A stretch of DNA of 64,000 nucleotides, taken from positions 1-64,000 of the forward strand of contig JANUWF010001190.1 of the NCBI GenBank assembly GCA_026120185.1, read 5' to 3'. Positions 13,940 through 25,739 of this stretch are shown here, one piece after another. Each line of letters opens with the position of its first letter. Position 1 is the first letter of the stretch. A program made the position numbers and the translations under genes. This DNA comes from Voacanga thouarsii. Its lineage: Eukaryota; Streptophyta; Magnoliopsida; Gentianales; Apocynaceae. The notes under the pieces were generated by a model. The model ran no database searches, was not told the DNA's origin, and was given only the letters and a program-made list of their open reading frames with translations.

Positions 13940-16900
13940 TTTCCAGAAATAGCTTCAAAGGAAAAGAGGTTTTAACAAAAAACAGCTATCAGTTCTAAAA
14001 TATTTAGAAACTAATTGGTCTAGGGCACCTAATCTTTGCCCAAACAACATCAGAAGAAAAATAAAAGATAATTTAAAAGGTAAAAGTTTAAATCCATAAG
14101 ACTTCACAGTAACTATACCACATGCAACTGTTACTGCATAGTAACTCATAAAAGCATGTGGTGTATGCCAAAAGACATTGGATTTCACATGATGTGTGAG
14201 TGATTCCAAGCAGAAATTTAAGCAGTCTATTTGTCTAAATATGCAACAACAAAACTAAGCTTTAGTCCCAAGAAACTTGGGGTCGGCTACATGAATCAAT
14301 ATAGAACTATGTGTGGTCATTCACATCAATCCTCGCCCTCCACTTCTTTCTCTCCACCAACAAACTCTCATCCAAATCTAACAAAGACATATCTCTTCTA
14401 ATCACTTCCCTCCATATCTATTTAGCCATATCTATTTGTCTAAATATGCATCCCATAAATATCTTTGCCTTTTCTTCAGTAAAAATCAAGTGATGTGCAA
14501 TAAAACCAACCTTTATATCAGATGTCTCCGATCTTCTCCAAGATGAGTCAACTGAGGAAACCAATAGAGTTGACAACTGCCTAGATGTTGATGCCTCATC
14601 ACCAACAATTCCTGGCAGATTAAGCTGAGATGATAAGCATACACGAAGGAACTTTAGAGCCTGCTTTCTGTAGAATGGATCGACGCCATTCTTGTGCATG
14701 ACAGCTGCCACCGCAAGGTTTATGCAACGATCAAGAGGTACCAAAAATGGTGTGGAAGGTTCAAATGTAAGAATCAATCTAAGTCCGTGCTCTGGATTTT
14801 CCTTGCACTCCAAAGCCAGAGGTTCTTTGAGGAAACGTCTGTTGCGGCCCCCGAGCTTTCCAAGTAGTTGCAATGACTTTGCACCCCAAGGATAGGGTGC
14901 AGGCCGCAAATGAGAGCACAGTGCTAAAATCACCTCAGACATAACATTTGCCATACTCGGCTCCAAGAAATCAGGATTCAAGCTATCAATCCAAAACTCA
15001 AGTGTTCTTAAACCAAGACTTACTATGTCATCACTTCCTTTGAGACACATAACTAGAGGTTTCATCAGGCGAGGAAGATGAGGTAACAACGAACTTAACC
15101 GTGCAGGCAGTGTTAAGCAAAGCTCTAATAGAAGATCCCTCAGATCTTCGCCAGTAGGTCCATCAAGCATAGCTAACAGCATATTCAAGCAGGGTTGCAG
15201 AGTAGGAACCAAGTCTCGCAGAAGAAGTTCAAACTTCCCTCCAGCAAGTGCATGAAACATTGTCCGAAGAAGTTGCAAGTAACCAATTGGCTTCTCAACC
15301 TCAGTTGCATTTTTCATGCAAGCTTCCATGATAACAGGCACATGAGGCTGCAGAATTCTTTCACAATCTGAAGGAGCCTTTGCAACTGCACCAAATAAGA
15401 AGCGAAACAGATGCAGAACAAGTTTGGCTGCAGGTGAATCAGGCTGCTTCAGAACATCAAGCTTACTGCTCACGAGGAAATTCACCAGAACATCTGCAAA
15501 TGGCCGGAACACCTTCGGGGCTTGCAAGAGGGTGGAAAATATATGAACTAGCTGCGTATTTGAAATCATGCACTCAAACAGCTCTGGCATGCACAACGAG
15601 AACATATCCATTAGATCTCGGGGTTCCATAATAGCCAAAATCTGAGAAAAAAGATGGATCATCTCCCTCTCCTCGTCCTTCTCTTTGAATAGAGCCAAGC
15701 AATGCACTCCACTCTTCAAAACTCCAGAAGCTTTCCACACCTATTGAAAACTAGGAAGTAAGTAGATGCCTCAAAACAAACGAAATGGCAAAACCTCACA
15801 CAACATCTCATACCTCATCTTCTCTCATTCCTTTGAAAGGTTGTGGTACAGAAGAACCTGAAGTCGGTGCAGCAAGCACTTGTGGAGATGTCCCATGTGT
15901 GGAAGGTGAGACCTATAGGGAAATGTGCACCTCAAAACCTAAAATAAAATTCTACATATATATATATGGAATTCAGGAAGTCAGATGAATAATAACCTGT
16001 GAACGCGGCAAATGTGCATGAGTGATGCTCCAAATAATGGTCTTCATTCCTGCAAATGCAGTGAAAATTCCATGGTACAAAATGAATATGCGAGCAATAC
16101 AAAAATACTGCAGTTCTATTCAACAGAATACATGCATCGAGATTAAAGATCTGAAAATTTACCAGCAGTCACCAAAAATCTTTGAAGATAAAAGAATGGA
16201 AGAGGAACAATTACCCATAACCAGTGTTTTAATCAGATGTTTGCAATCACCGACTTCCTTAGCATGCTCTACAGGAATCTGCAAATTTAGAACTGCCTGC
16301 AACGTTTACCCCGTAAGCAGGCAGGAATTTATATTTACTGCAGAATATAAAAAGGAATAAGGATATAGCATTAATCAACACACACCATGCAGTAATAAGA
16401 ATTAGGATGTCACCTAGGTGGATAACCACTCATAGGTCTTGATCATAACGTTTAATTTCGCTATTTCTTAATTACATTCAAAGAACTTGAAGATAACAAG
16501 AGCATCTCACGCAAGATCACTTTTATGCAAAGCTTCTCGGACAGTTTCTAATAAATTATTCCAAGAGCATATGAAAGTTGTGCAGCACTAAAAGGGCATG
16601 CCAAAAACAAATGGTACAACAAGAGCTTCTTCAACATATCCAGAGAAGCTAACCTCTCATGTTTCTACATCAGCATACACTGTTCTTGAGAAACAAATGC
16701 CAATTATCCACACAAATGTAAACTGACAGACTATGAAACCACTGAATGCAGTATAATCCTGTTCCAGTGTTTAACAATCTATCAAACATTTATCTCCTCA
16801 TTTTTCTCCAACCCAACCACCCATAAATTTAACTAAAGAAATAAGTAGAGAAAAGTTTGATATTGCATTACTATGAATGTGATTAGAATGGTAGAAAAAG

Positions 16901-19900
16901 AATACCTAAAAGACCATGGCTTTATTACTATGCATTCCACAAATGAATTCATACTGCAAAGTATAATCAACACTGACAGGAAGAATATATTTCAAATCCT
17001 GCCAGCACTACTCATAACCCCAGATAAACAAACAAGTTCATCAAACCCCAGATTAACAAACAAGTTCATCAAAGTGATGCAATCACCAAGATGAAACAAT
17101 TGTTGCATTCAGCAACAAACAAATTCCAAGATTAACATTTACCCAAAGGAAAAGAAAAAGAGAAGATTTGATGACGAAGAGGAAAGGAACTCCCCCACAA
17201 ATTATGTAACTGAAGTTGTATGGACATACTGTTCCCCCTACAACATCTGGCAAGCTATTACAATGGATAAATTTGACCAATTTTATCAGAGAAATACAGG
17301 CTTTAGACTAATGTAATTGCCTTTCCTGATTTCTACTTGCAATAGCATTGAAGAATTAATGATGCAAAAAAGAGGAAACGTATTCTGTCTCCAATTTCAG
17401 AAGCTCAAATATCGCAGAATTCCCATAAATGAAAGCAAAGTTTTCAAACTACCTGAACTGGGAGTTCCAGTTTTGACCTCGTTGTGGATCTATTCTTCCC
17501 CTCCTCTCCCTCTTCCAACAGCTATAATCAACGATAAAAAACAAAAACTCAGTAAGCAAAGATAATAGATCCTGTAACAGAAGACTCAATCCACTTCAAG
17601 GAAGCTAACTAGGTAGATATCTATGAAGGTATAACCTCGCAAGGAATCTGACTTTTGTACAAAGAAAGACATAACTTTTACTTCTCTCAATCTAAAAGTA
17701 TATTTGGAAAAAAAAAAAAAAAAGAGCTGGAAATGAAAATAAAAGATGCTACAACATATAGCCATCAGTCAAAACATATTTGCAGTGAAAAATGCTACAA
17801 CATCGTTCATCTCACTGAACCATTGATTCATATATTTAAGCTTGGATACAACATATAGCCATCGGTTAAAACATATTAGCAGATGAACTTGAAAACATTG
17901 TGCATTCTATTCCTTCTTCCAGTATATTCAAAGAACTTAATGCTTGGGCATTAAATGCATGAGTTAACACACTTCATTTCTACTGGAAGCCAAGTTTATT
18001 CATATGACCTAGAAATCAATATTCAACTCACTGAACGACTAAAGATTGTCCAACTTTCAAGATCAACCAATATCACTCTTTACATCAACCAAGGATTAGA
18101 GTTCACATTCTTATTATCTCCCACTTTGGGAGTATCTACAAAGAAGGAAGCATGCAATATCTTTTGCTACTATCATCTTATTCTTTTCCAAACATTGATA
18201 GAATCTTAAAAGTCAAAGCATATCTTTGAAAGAGAAAAACAGATAAATTTGATTTATGATCAAAGAATCATACTTCTTGTGACGATATATCAAGGCCTAA
18301 AGCTCTCGCAACTTTCTTTAAGTACTTACTAGTGTCCTACCAGCATACTCATATTCTGTAAAATATCAAAATATTTCCATGTAAAAGGACTTGGAAAATT
18401 ACTAGGTAACAAGATTTGTCACAAATAAGAAGACTTTATAAGGCTATTAGTCCAGAGCATATTTGATCTGTAAAAACTGAAGGAGATAAAGGACACTCTT
18501 CATTCTCAAATCTTCCTCTAATGGGAAAAACTGCAAAAAGCTCTCACAGCAAATTACTTGTCTGAATATTTTAACGCTATTTGAGATGAAAAGGCAAGCC
18601 AAGATTTTCAGGATAGCTTCATTCTCATGAATTTCCTTCAGAAAAGGTTGTTTTTCAAACTTCCAGCTCATCCCTGAATATTATAAAACTTGAGACTCAT
18701 TAATAGACAAGGAAAAGAGGAAACAATTTCCCAATTGGATTTGATTTCCATAAGAGGAACGTGTGTCAACTTTATTAGCAAGGCAGAACAACCATCAGCC
18801 ACCTGCAGACCACCCTCCCCCCCCCCAACAAAAAATAAAAAATAATACTCCCTCCATTTCAAAATACTTATTCATGAAGCCCTTTGCATACAGATTAAGG
18901 GTGTTGAAAACAATACTACAATATAGATAAAGTTCCTATTTTACCTATATTAAAAACATGATAGCTATTGGTTAGTGAATATTCCCAAGAAGCAAGAAGA
19001 AAAAAGAGTTTTGGAACGTTGTGTAGTTGACTTAGAATAAATATGGGTAAAATAGGAAGAAACTAATCATTAATTCTAGAAATATGTACATGAACAAGTA
19101 TTTTGAAACAACAAAAAAGTTTCATGAATAAGTATTTTGAAACGGAGAGAGTAATAATAAAAAATAAAGTCTTTTCAAATAAAATTGAGAAACAAGAACA
19201 GAATAAGGGAATATTGAGATTCTGTCAAAAAGAGCCTCAAAAATTAACTGCATTCAAATTGAAAACATTCAGCTGGCATTAACTATAAACAAACAAATGT
19301 CTCTTCTAGCAATCTACTTCCTGGTTTTTCAAAATATTGTGGAATTTCTATACATACAATAGATGCTGTTGACAAATTACAAAAGCAAGTGGGAAGAATC
19401 TTAATCCACAGATCAAATTCCCAGAAAGAAGTTAGACAAACTAAGATCCTTTTAATACATAATAGTTCTTTTTACGGGTAATAGTACAGTAATTCAATTG
19501 ACATACCAAAACAAATGGTCCACACCCTCTTAGTGCAAATAAGTCTCCCAATATGAGGTACAAGCAATTTACAATATTTAAAAATATCTAAAAGGAGTAC
19601 CTGTGGAATAGTGCGCTTGAAAGTGTTAAATTTACCAACAAAAGCATCCAAAATTCGACCCTACACAAAACAAAGGACAAATTATCACTAGTAGGATGAC
19701 ATAGCAAAATAAAAATCAACTCATCTGGCTCAGGAAGTGAAGTTTTTGAGATACAGAATAATAGCATCCAAAAGGTGGTCCAAGAATCTGACCAATAAAA
19801 TCCGCGCTTCATCCATAGATGGCTGGTCAACGCCCTTCTCAAATATTGGTTCAACCTAAAATAATAAGGCCAAAAAATAAAACATGAAAAACACAATTAA

Positions 19901-22900
19901 AAATTCAGCATCACGAATGCCTCAAATAACAGTTCACAAGGCAAATAATATCTATGCTCTTGAGGCATGAGGTAAACATTTTCATGGGAATGGAAACAAA
20001 TTCTTATCAACAAAAAGAGTTATTTAAGGGAAATTTGTACCAGATTCAACATTAAACGAGCACAAGTCGTATGGATGCTAAGTGACAAGGAAGCATCGTG
20101 CATGTTACTTGAGAACAGGTAAATGATCCGTGATAACTGCAGCACAATCAAACACAAAAACAAGAGTTAAAAGTGTCACACGTCTTCAAGGCCTATTATA
20201 GACAATCTGACTTAATTGTAAACAGTAAGAATGGTGATAATAATGATAGTAAAATTGGCTAATCTATGTAATAGCATCAGCATGTTAACAATATAAGACT
20301 GCACACTTTAAAGAAAAAATTTACACAGAAGACATTGTTAAAAAATAGTAAGACAAGTATATGCCATTAGCGCAAGCAACTCAAATGACCAATGCCAACA
20401 TAAACAATGTCGCAACCATCACAAGCTTCCCCAAGATAAGGATTAGACAAAAGGGTTTTCTATCCACAAAATTTTAACAATGAAACCACGCTCAATTTTG
20501 CAAAGAGCCTAAAGAGAGAACTCAAAAAATTGCACCCCAAGCATACCTGAGACAAAGAAAGATCTCCTCTAACATGATGAACAATCTCTGCCAGTAAACT
20601 ATAAGCCAAAGGCCTCAAAGTCTCAAAGCATGCTCTTCCAGTTCCCACAAGGACCCTGATAAAATTCGTCGCAAATTCGAAACTAAATCACGTTTACGAT
20701 GCCAAAATAAAATCACCAACAATACATGGAAAAAAATAGGCAGAAACAGCTTGAGTACCAGTAATCAAGACCATAATATTTTTTACTCATCCAGTAAGGC
20801 AAAGTTAATTCATTATAACACAAAGTAAGTCAATCATGAGTAAGAATACACTGCTATTTTCTGGAAACAATCATGTGGCCATAAAAAGAAGCTTAAATTC
20901 AATAAAAAATAAAAGAATCAAGCCAGGACAGAGGGTGGGAAAAAAAAATAAAAATAAAGCAACACAAGCAACAATAGGCAGTCGTGTAGTTATAAGCATT
21001 CAATAGCAAAGCAGAACAGCATTTAAAACCAGTGAAGAAAAAGCAGGATGAATGACAGATCAGTAGGAAATATATTATGACGCACAGGGCAGTGGGAAAA
21101 GAAGCTATAACCAGATCAATAAGTTAGTCTTACCAATTTAAAAAAAAAAAAAAGACACAAGTATATTCAAGTTAAAGAAGTGGAAAACCTAGTACTTTAT
21201 TCAAATTGTGTTCGTAGCTCTCTAGGAAAAAATTACAAAGCAATATATAATCCTGGAATTAAAAACTATTATGCTCCCAAAGAGGGGGAAACAGTAAAAA
21301 TTTTAATATTGCGTATATTGTGTTTTAACCTGGTTAGAAATATCTGCATCTTCGTACATACTATCTTTTTGCTATCAAAAGCAAAAGAGAGAAAGTTACA
21401 GCAGGTTGCCCATATAAACCCCTCAGTTTATTGCAAGCTTCACCTCAGGGGTGAGGGACCTCCCAAGAAATTTATTCTCTGACAATACATTTTAAGTCCA
21501 TAAACAGTCAACCCTAAGCTTATTGTAAGCTTCACCTCAAGAGTGAGGAACCACTAAAGCAATTTGTTCTCTGCCAAGACATTTTATTACAGACATTGTG
21601 CACAACCATCAGAACTGGACACTAATTCAACAGTGCTTAACATAGCAGCGAGAGCAACTGAGCAGTGCTTTATAAATCAATTGCAGTATGTGACAAGTGG
21701 TCCAACAAGCATAACTATGTAAACTGCGGATTACTAAACAAAGGCCTTACTGGTTAGAGAGCTAAGCAAATAGTAGTAATGTAAGTATTGTGTCCAAAGT
21801 CATGCAGCAAAACCAAAATGAATATGACTAGTGGAAGCATAGAATAACAAATCTGATACCAATTAAACAGATATATTCAAAAATATACCAAACACAGTGA
21901 TCCTGACCAAAAAATATAAAAACTAGGGTAAGATATTTGGTAAAAAATTCTATGTAAAAGAAGTTTTACTTCTCATCCAACAGCGTATCAATCAAAGGAA
22001 ATAAACCCCTCTTGAAATCAGTCCCAAGAACATGTTTCAGGGCCACCAACAATTCCTGTAGTCAAAAAGCTTTATAGGTCATCACATTTAAGGATCAGAA
22101 GAAGAATGTGGTTAAAACCAAATCCAACAGAAAAATAAGTAATTGACCTTCCGTATGGTAACAGAGTCAGAACAGGTAACAAGCAGGTTAACAATGCTTT
22201 TGCATATGCTTTCTTCGTGTGGCCTAATGTAGTCGGCGAAACTCTTCAGCAAATAAGTCAAGAAAGAAACCGTCTGCAGACATACACAAATTAGTCTAGT
22301 TAGAGGTAAAGGGGCTTTTCACCAAGATAAATGAAGGAAATCTATTATTGTACAAGAAAAGAATTAGGCAACTTAGGCTAAAGACTTTCTTCTCCAAACA
22401 TCTCTCAGTCACACACAGACTCAGACATAAATGTTTTCCAATCTGCAATAATGGGTTACTTTCCATGTTTTGAAGCCTAATGCAAGGAGTCACATGCAGA
22501 TATTGGTCAATTTGTAATGATTTATTAGTTCCGACAGTTTGAAGCCTTATGCAAGAACCATAAGGGCTGTAAAACAGAGCAATTCATGGACAACTCGCAT
22601 TTAGCTTGTTATTTAACTCATTCATGTCCATTCATTTATTAAACAAGGAGAGTTTCTTCAACAGAAATAACAAATTACGTATTTATACAGCTAAATATCT
22701 TATATGCAAGTAATATTAGCTTTTGTGTAATAACAGAACACCGCACAATTTATAAATCACAATTATTTTCTGAAATGTAAGAAATGGCACAAACTATTGT
22801 CATTTAAATAACTAGAAACGCAGAACTCAAAAAAATCATAGGTATTACTATTAAAATCATTTTGTCAATTAAACTAGCTAAATGAACAAGTCATGTTTGT

Positions 22901-24464
22901 TCATAAAAACAAACTTCAAAACAGCTCTAGCACTCATCTAGAGCTCAACTCATGTTTGGCTCGTATCAAAAAATAAATGAAAGAGTGTGAACAACCTGCA
23001 TTTTTTGTTCATTTGGCCCATTTACAACCCAAAAAACCATCCATATCCGTCAGACTCAATTGAATGTGCCATTAAATTCACTTGACAACAGCCTATCAGT
23101 CCTAAATTTTTATTTCAAGAAATGTTGGACAATTATTCACTTGATTTTGAGATACCACAGCTGTGGATGCAGAAACTGGCAAGTTATACGTGGCATAAGA
23201 ATGTGAACAGACCTTTATACGGTAGAAAGTCCTATAAAATAATCTATAGACAAAAGACTAAATAAATGAAAGCAAGAGGCAAGAACTCCATGTGTCAACC
23301 ACACTGCAATATGAGTATGCAAATGCAAGTGAACTGAGAAGTGATACATCATGTGGTCTTTCCTTCTTCCACTAATTGATTAGTTTCCTTGATCAAGTAA
23401 AAATCCCTCCTCCCAAAAGGACAAAAAGGAATTTTAAAAACAGGAGTTCAATTGTAGATCAAAAGAAGATGACATATAATACCAAAAATATAACTCAGAG
23501 AATGCCTATATATATATAGAAGTATCTAATGCGTACCTTAACCTGTGCCCCCTTTAGCTCAGTGAAGTGGTTTCTTAAAAAAGGGGGAATTTTCTCAGGC
23601 CCAGGAACTGATATTGCCGACACCATTAATGGTAGCAAATGAGGAATATTAGTCTGAACAAGCCTGCTGTACAGCTGAAATAGAAACATCACCACCAATG
23701 GACTCTCAGTGACAACCTTAAATGACCTAGTACTCGGATTAAGTTGGCCTTGTACAGCATGCCCGCCTGAGGGACCCACTTGATCAGACACCTCCATTGG
23801 CTTCACATCATCCCCACCCAATGCTGAACTCACGGACCCCAATACAGAAGGTGGTGGAGCAGCAACAGCCCCACTCTCAAAGAAATAACTAACAGTAGCC
23901 CTAAAATTCTGATAAATTTTGCATACGAAATCCAAAAATGGCTGAACTTCATTCTCTAATGTAGGCCTAAAGTTCCTAAGCAAATCAAAGATTATACGAA
24001 TGCAAATTAAGCCATTTTCTTCATTATCAGTGGTGAGGACGTGCATTGCCACTTTAAGAAGTTCCGGAACGAACGGCCTTAGAACCTCGCTGTGCGGCAA
24101 CCGGTTAAGAATTTCAACCACGATGTTCCGGAGCTTGTGCTCGGGATTATCAGTAAACTGGGGCTTCGTAATATTATATAAAATCCTAGAGAAAGCACGA
24201 AAATAGCATTTCAGGAAATTTAGATACTCCCCTGTGTGAGTTATCTCCAAACTGTCTTTTACCTCCATTGCCATCTGCAATCTCGTCTGAATTGCTGTTC
24301 AAATTTATAAATTAAAAAAAAAGGTAAACATTAAAAACGAAAATCATAAACGCAAAATTTAACCGAAATACAAACATGCAGAAATTTAAAGTGGAAGAGA
24401 GAATACAGAGGTCGGGTTCGACTAGGTGCCGAGAGTGCTGCTCGAAATTCTGAACCGGACTCAT
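1..24464 (-). CDS. TRA1: TRA1/TRRAP-type PIKK-family scaffold, 33 exons, 3' end outside the window
   Basis: Pseudokinase scaffold that docks activators onto SAGA and NuA4 acetyltransferase complexes (family knowledge). Exons in transcript order: 24464-24407, 24294-23537, 22273-22148, 22055-21970, 20655-20547, 20136-20041, 19855-19793, 19660-19601, 17521-17453, 16296-16215, 16049-15997, 15912-15814, 15740-14511, 13527-12526, 12422-12087, 11967-11709, 11584-11362, 11263-10876, 9894-9745, 9593-9372, 9241-9020, 8408-7764, 6830-6570, 6483-6139, 5623-5211, 5137-4708, 4457-3171, 3026-2766, 2688-2398, 2290-1823, 1523-1092, 857-579, 284-1. All introns are GT-AG and the phases close, giving 3,695 intact codons. 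The start ATG (24464) gives MSPVQNFEQHSRHLVEPDL, followed by helical HEAT-type repeats, FAT, then the kinase-like N-lobe. The usual length is near 3,850 aa, so roughly the last 170-190 residues are missing here. Confidence 0.95.
1823..2290 (-). other. TRA1: TRA1 exon 30: low-complexity linker
   Basis: This 156-codon exon begins with ALYYWLRTYLLERRDVANKS and then becomes rich in Gln, Ser, Gly and Thr (residues near 3235-3330) before returning to an ordered helix ending in NLASELE. It joins the FAT region to the kinase-like domain. The Gly/Ser-rich stretch is probably disordered. Confidence 0.7.
2398..4457 (-). other. TRA1: TRA1 exons 27-29: FAT domain
   Basis: These exons encode about residues 2596-3208 of the assembled protein, a run of paired helices typical of the FAT domain that precedes the kinase-like domain in PIKK proteins. 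Recognisable pieces include KPMINLLSKDYHKK near the start and the YGHSTMERQ end of the large exon 27 (429 codons without a stop). The FAT domain clamps the kinase-like domain in known structures. Domain edges are estimated from the family, not from a search. Confidence 0.75.
6054..6072. repeat. (AG)9 microsatellite in TRA1 intron 24
   Basis: Perfect AG dinucleotide run about 70 bp downstream (transcript sense: upstream side of exon 25) of exon 24, in intron sequence. Confidence 0.9.
9326..9337. repeat. G12 homopolymer in TRA1 intron 20
   Basis: Twelve consecutive G residues on the plus strand, about 35 bp from the end of exon 20. In the transcript this is a C12 tract near a splice donor. Confidence 0.9.
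13874..13937. repeat. (ATAC)n(TA)n microsatellite
   Basis: About seven ATAC units run directly into a pure TA tract, within TRA1 intron 13. It is likely length-variable. Confidence 0.95.
14226..14450 (-). mobile_element. 5'-truncated RTE-type LINE tail in TRA1 intron 13, with 20-bp target duplication
   Basis: The element proper is 14246-14430, flanked by identical 20-bp copies of TCTATTTGTCTAAATATGCA (14226-14245 and 14431-14450). Read on the minus strand it encodes the last residues of an ORF2-like C terminus (LDLDESL, then RKKWR-like), then a short 3' UTR containing CCCAAGTTTCTTGGGACT, and ends in a GTT-rich tail. Plant RTE LINEs typically end in such TTG/GTT repeats. A second copy lies at 62891-63164 in the opposite orientation. 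Confidence 0.8.
17522..19600 (-). other. Long TRA1 intron 8
   Basis: This 2.08-kb intron lies between exons 8 and 9 (donor after 19601, acceptor before 17521). It contains the MITE at 18848-19151, an A15 run near 17708, and two direct copies of a ~33-bp unit beginning ACAACATATAGCC at 17751 and 17848. I see no coding capacity. Confidence 0.8.
18846..19153. mobile_element. Stowaway-like MITE, 304 bp, TA target duplication
   Basis: The element spans 18848-19151. It begins CTCCCTCCATTTCAAAATAC and ends with the inverted counterpart TATTTTGAAACGGAGAGAG, flanked by TA on both sides. Non-coding. The CTCCCTCC-type inverted end and TA duplication are those of Tc1/mariner-related Stowaway MITEs. It lies inside TRA1 intron 8, and the exons on both sides are intact. 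Confidence 0.85.
21420..21603. repeat. Diverged tandem duplication, 92-bp period
   Basis: Two head-to-tail copies start at 21420 and 21512. Both share the core GCAAGCTTCACCTCA / GTAAGCTTCACCTCA, then a GAGTGAGG-like block and TTCTCTG. They lie in the intron between TRA1 exons 4 and 5. The copies differ at many positions, so the duplication is old. Confidence 0.75.
22274..23536 (-). other. Long TRA1 intron 2
   Basis: This 1.26-kb intron separates the 758-bp exon 2 from exon 3. The sequence is AT-rich. I found no recognisable gene, RNA or transposon end in it. Confidence 0.75.
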
Positions 24465-24860
24465 CCTCGATGTAAACTGTGACTATTTCTAGTTAATTGT
24501 GAGTTAGGGTTCGAGATGCAGGGATTTAAAGAGAGTTTTGAAGGGAGAAAAATGAACTAGAACTGTACAAGAGACTGGGGGTTTTAAGTAACGGAAGTTA
24601 GTGATTAGGGGTTTGCATACGGAATGAAACAGAATAGAAATCAATTTGGGAGCGGAAGCGTTAAAACAATTCTAGGGCTTAGAAATTCCAACTGCCAGCA
24701 GTCGACGGTAACTGAGAAGCCCGGCGGTCGGTCGGTTTATTTCTGCTTTCCCTCCGCAAGGGCAGCGTTGCCCTCACTCTGCGCCATCGGTAACGGGCGG
24801 GGGAGGAAGGATAGTCGGTCCATTTTATCGAGCAACGAGTAGTCAACCCCTTAGTGAATT
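24465..24860 (-). promoter_or_regulatory. TRA1 5' untranslated region and promoter
   Basis: This is the sequence immediately upstream of the TRA1 start codon. It includes a locally GC-rich block (about 24700-24820) standing out from AT-rich surroundings. I see no convincing TATA box, as is common for housekeeping genes. The transcription start cannot be placed. Confidence 0.5.
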
Positions 24861-25739
24861 CCATATTTTCCAAAATGAAAAATGTGATCAGTTCAATTAT
24901 TTTAGGTAAGCAGCAAATAGGATAAAAAAATAAATATTTGTGCCATGCTGGAAATTTTAAATAATGAAATATATTATGAAATGAGAGAGACTTAACAGAA
25001 TCTAGGGAAATTTTCAGATTTTGTTGGAAAATGTGAAAAATCTTTCTTTTTTAACTTTTTTTTTGCTTTTTTGACTCTTAATCAACATAGGAATTTAAGA
25101 AAATATCGAGAAAGTTTTAAAATTTATAAAAAAATGTGAAAAATTTTCCCCTTTTAAAAGATTTCCTCTTAATTTTTCATTTTTTCTCCCTCCTAATCAA
25201 CTTGGAAACTTAAGACTTTTACATTTTACGGAAAAATGTAAAAATCTTACCCTTTTAGAAGATTTCGTTTATTTTGTTTTTTTTTATCTCCTAATTAATA
25301 TATAGACTATGAATTAAATAAATTAAAAAAGGGTCAAATTCTAAAATTATTCAATCAAACTCAAGATTTTATTGAATTGTCTAAAAAAATTAATAATTTT
25401 TTTAAAAAATTTGTTAATATATTATATACTATAAAATAATGAATATTCTTATCATATATTACTTTTATATATTTATATTCAATATAAAATATTGCGTGAC
25501 ATGCATATTCTTCTTATCTTATTAACTATATTATTATATCATAAATATACTTTTATATAAAATTTCATATTAAATTAAATACGATCAATTTGATTACGAT
25601 ATATAAAAATATATACAAAGCACACATTGATGCACACACTGAAGGAGGCAAGGAGCCACGTCCGTCCTTTAAAAATTATACTATTATACTTTAGTATATA
25701 TTTTTATATACCTAACCTGTACTTTCAATCTTGTCCCCT
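24861..25739. other. Intergenic, AT-rich
   Basis: The spacer has no gene or RNA that I can support. It contains several related stretches around 25040-25260 of the form GGAAAAATGTAAAAATCTT, which look like degenerate local duplications, followed by nearly pure A/T sequence to 25620. Confidence 0.6.
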
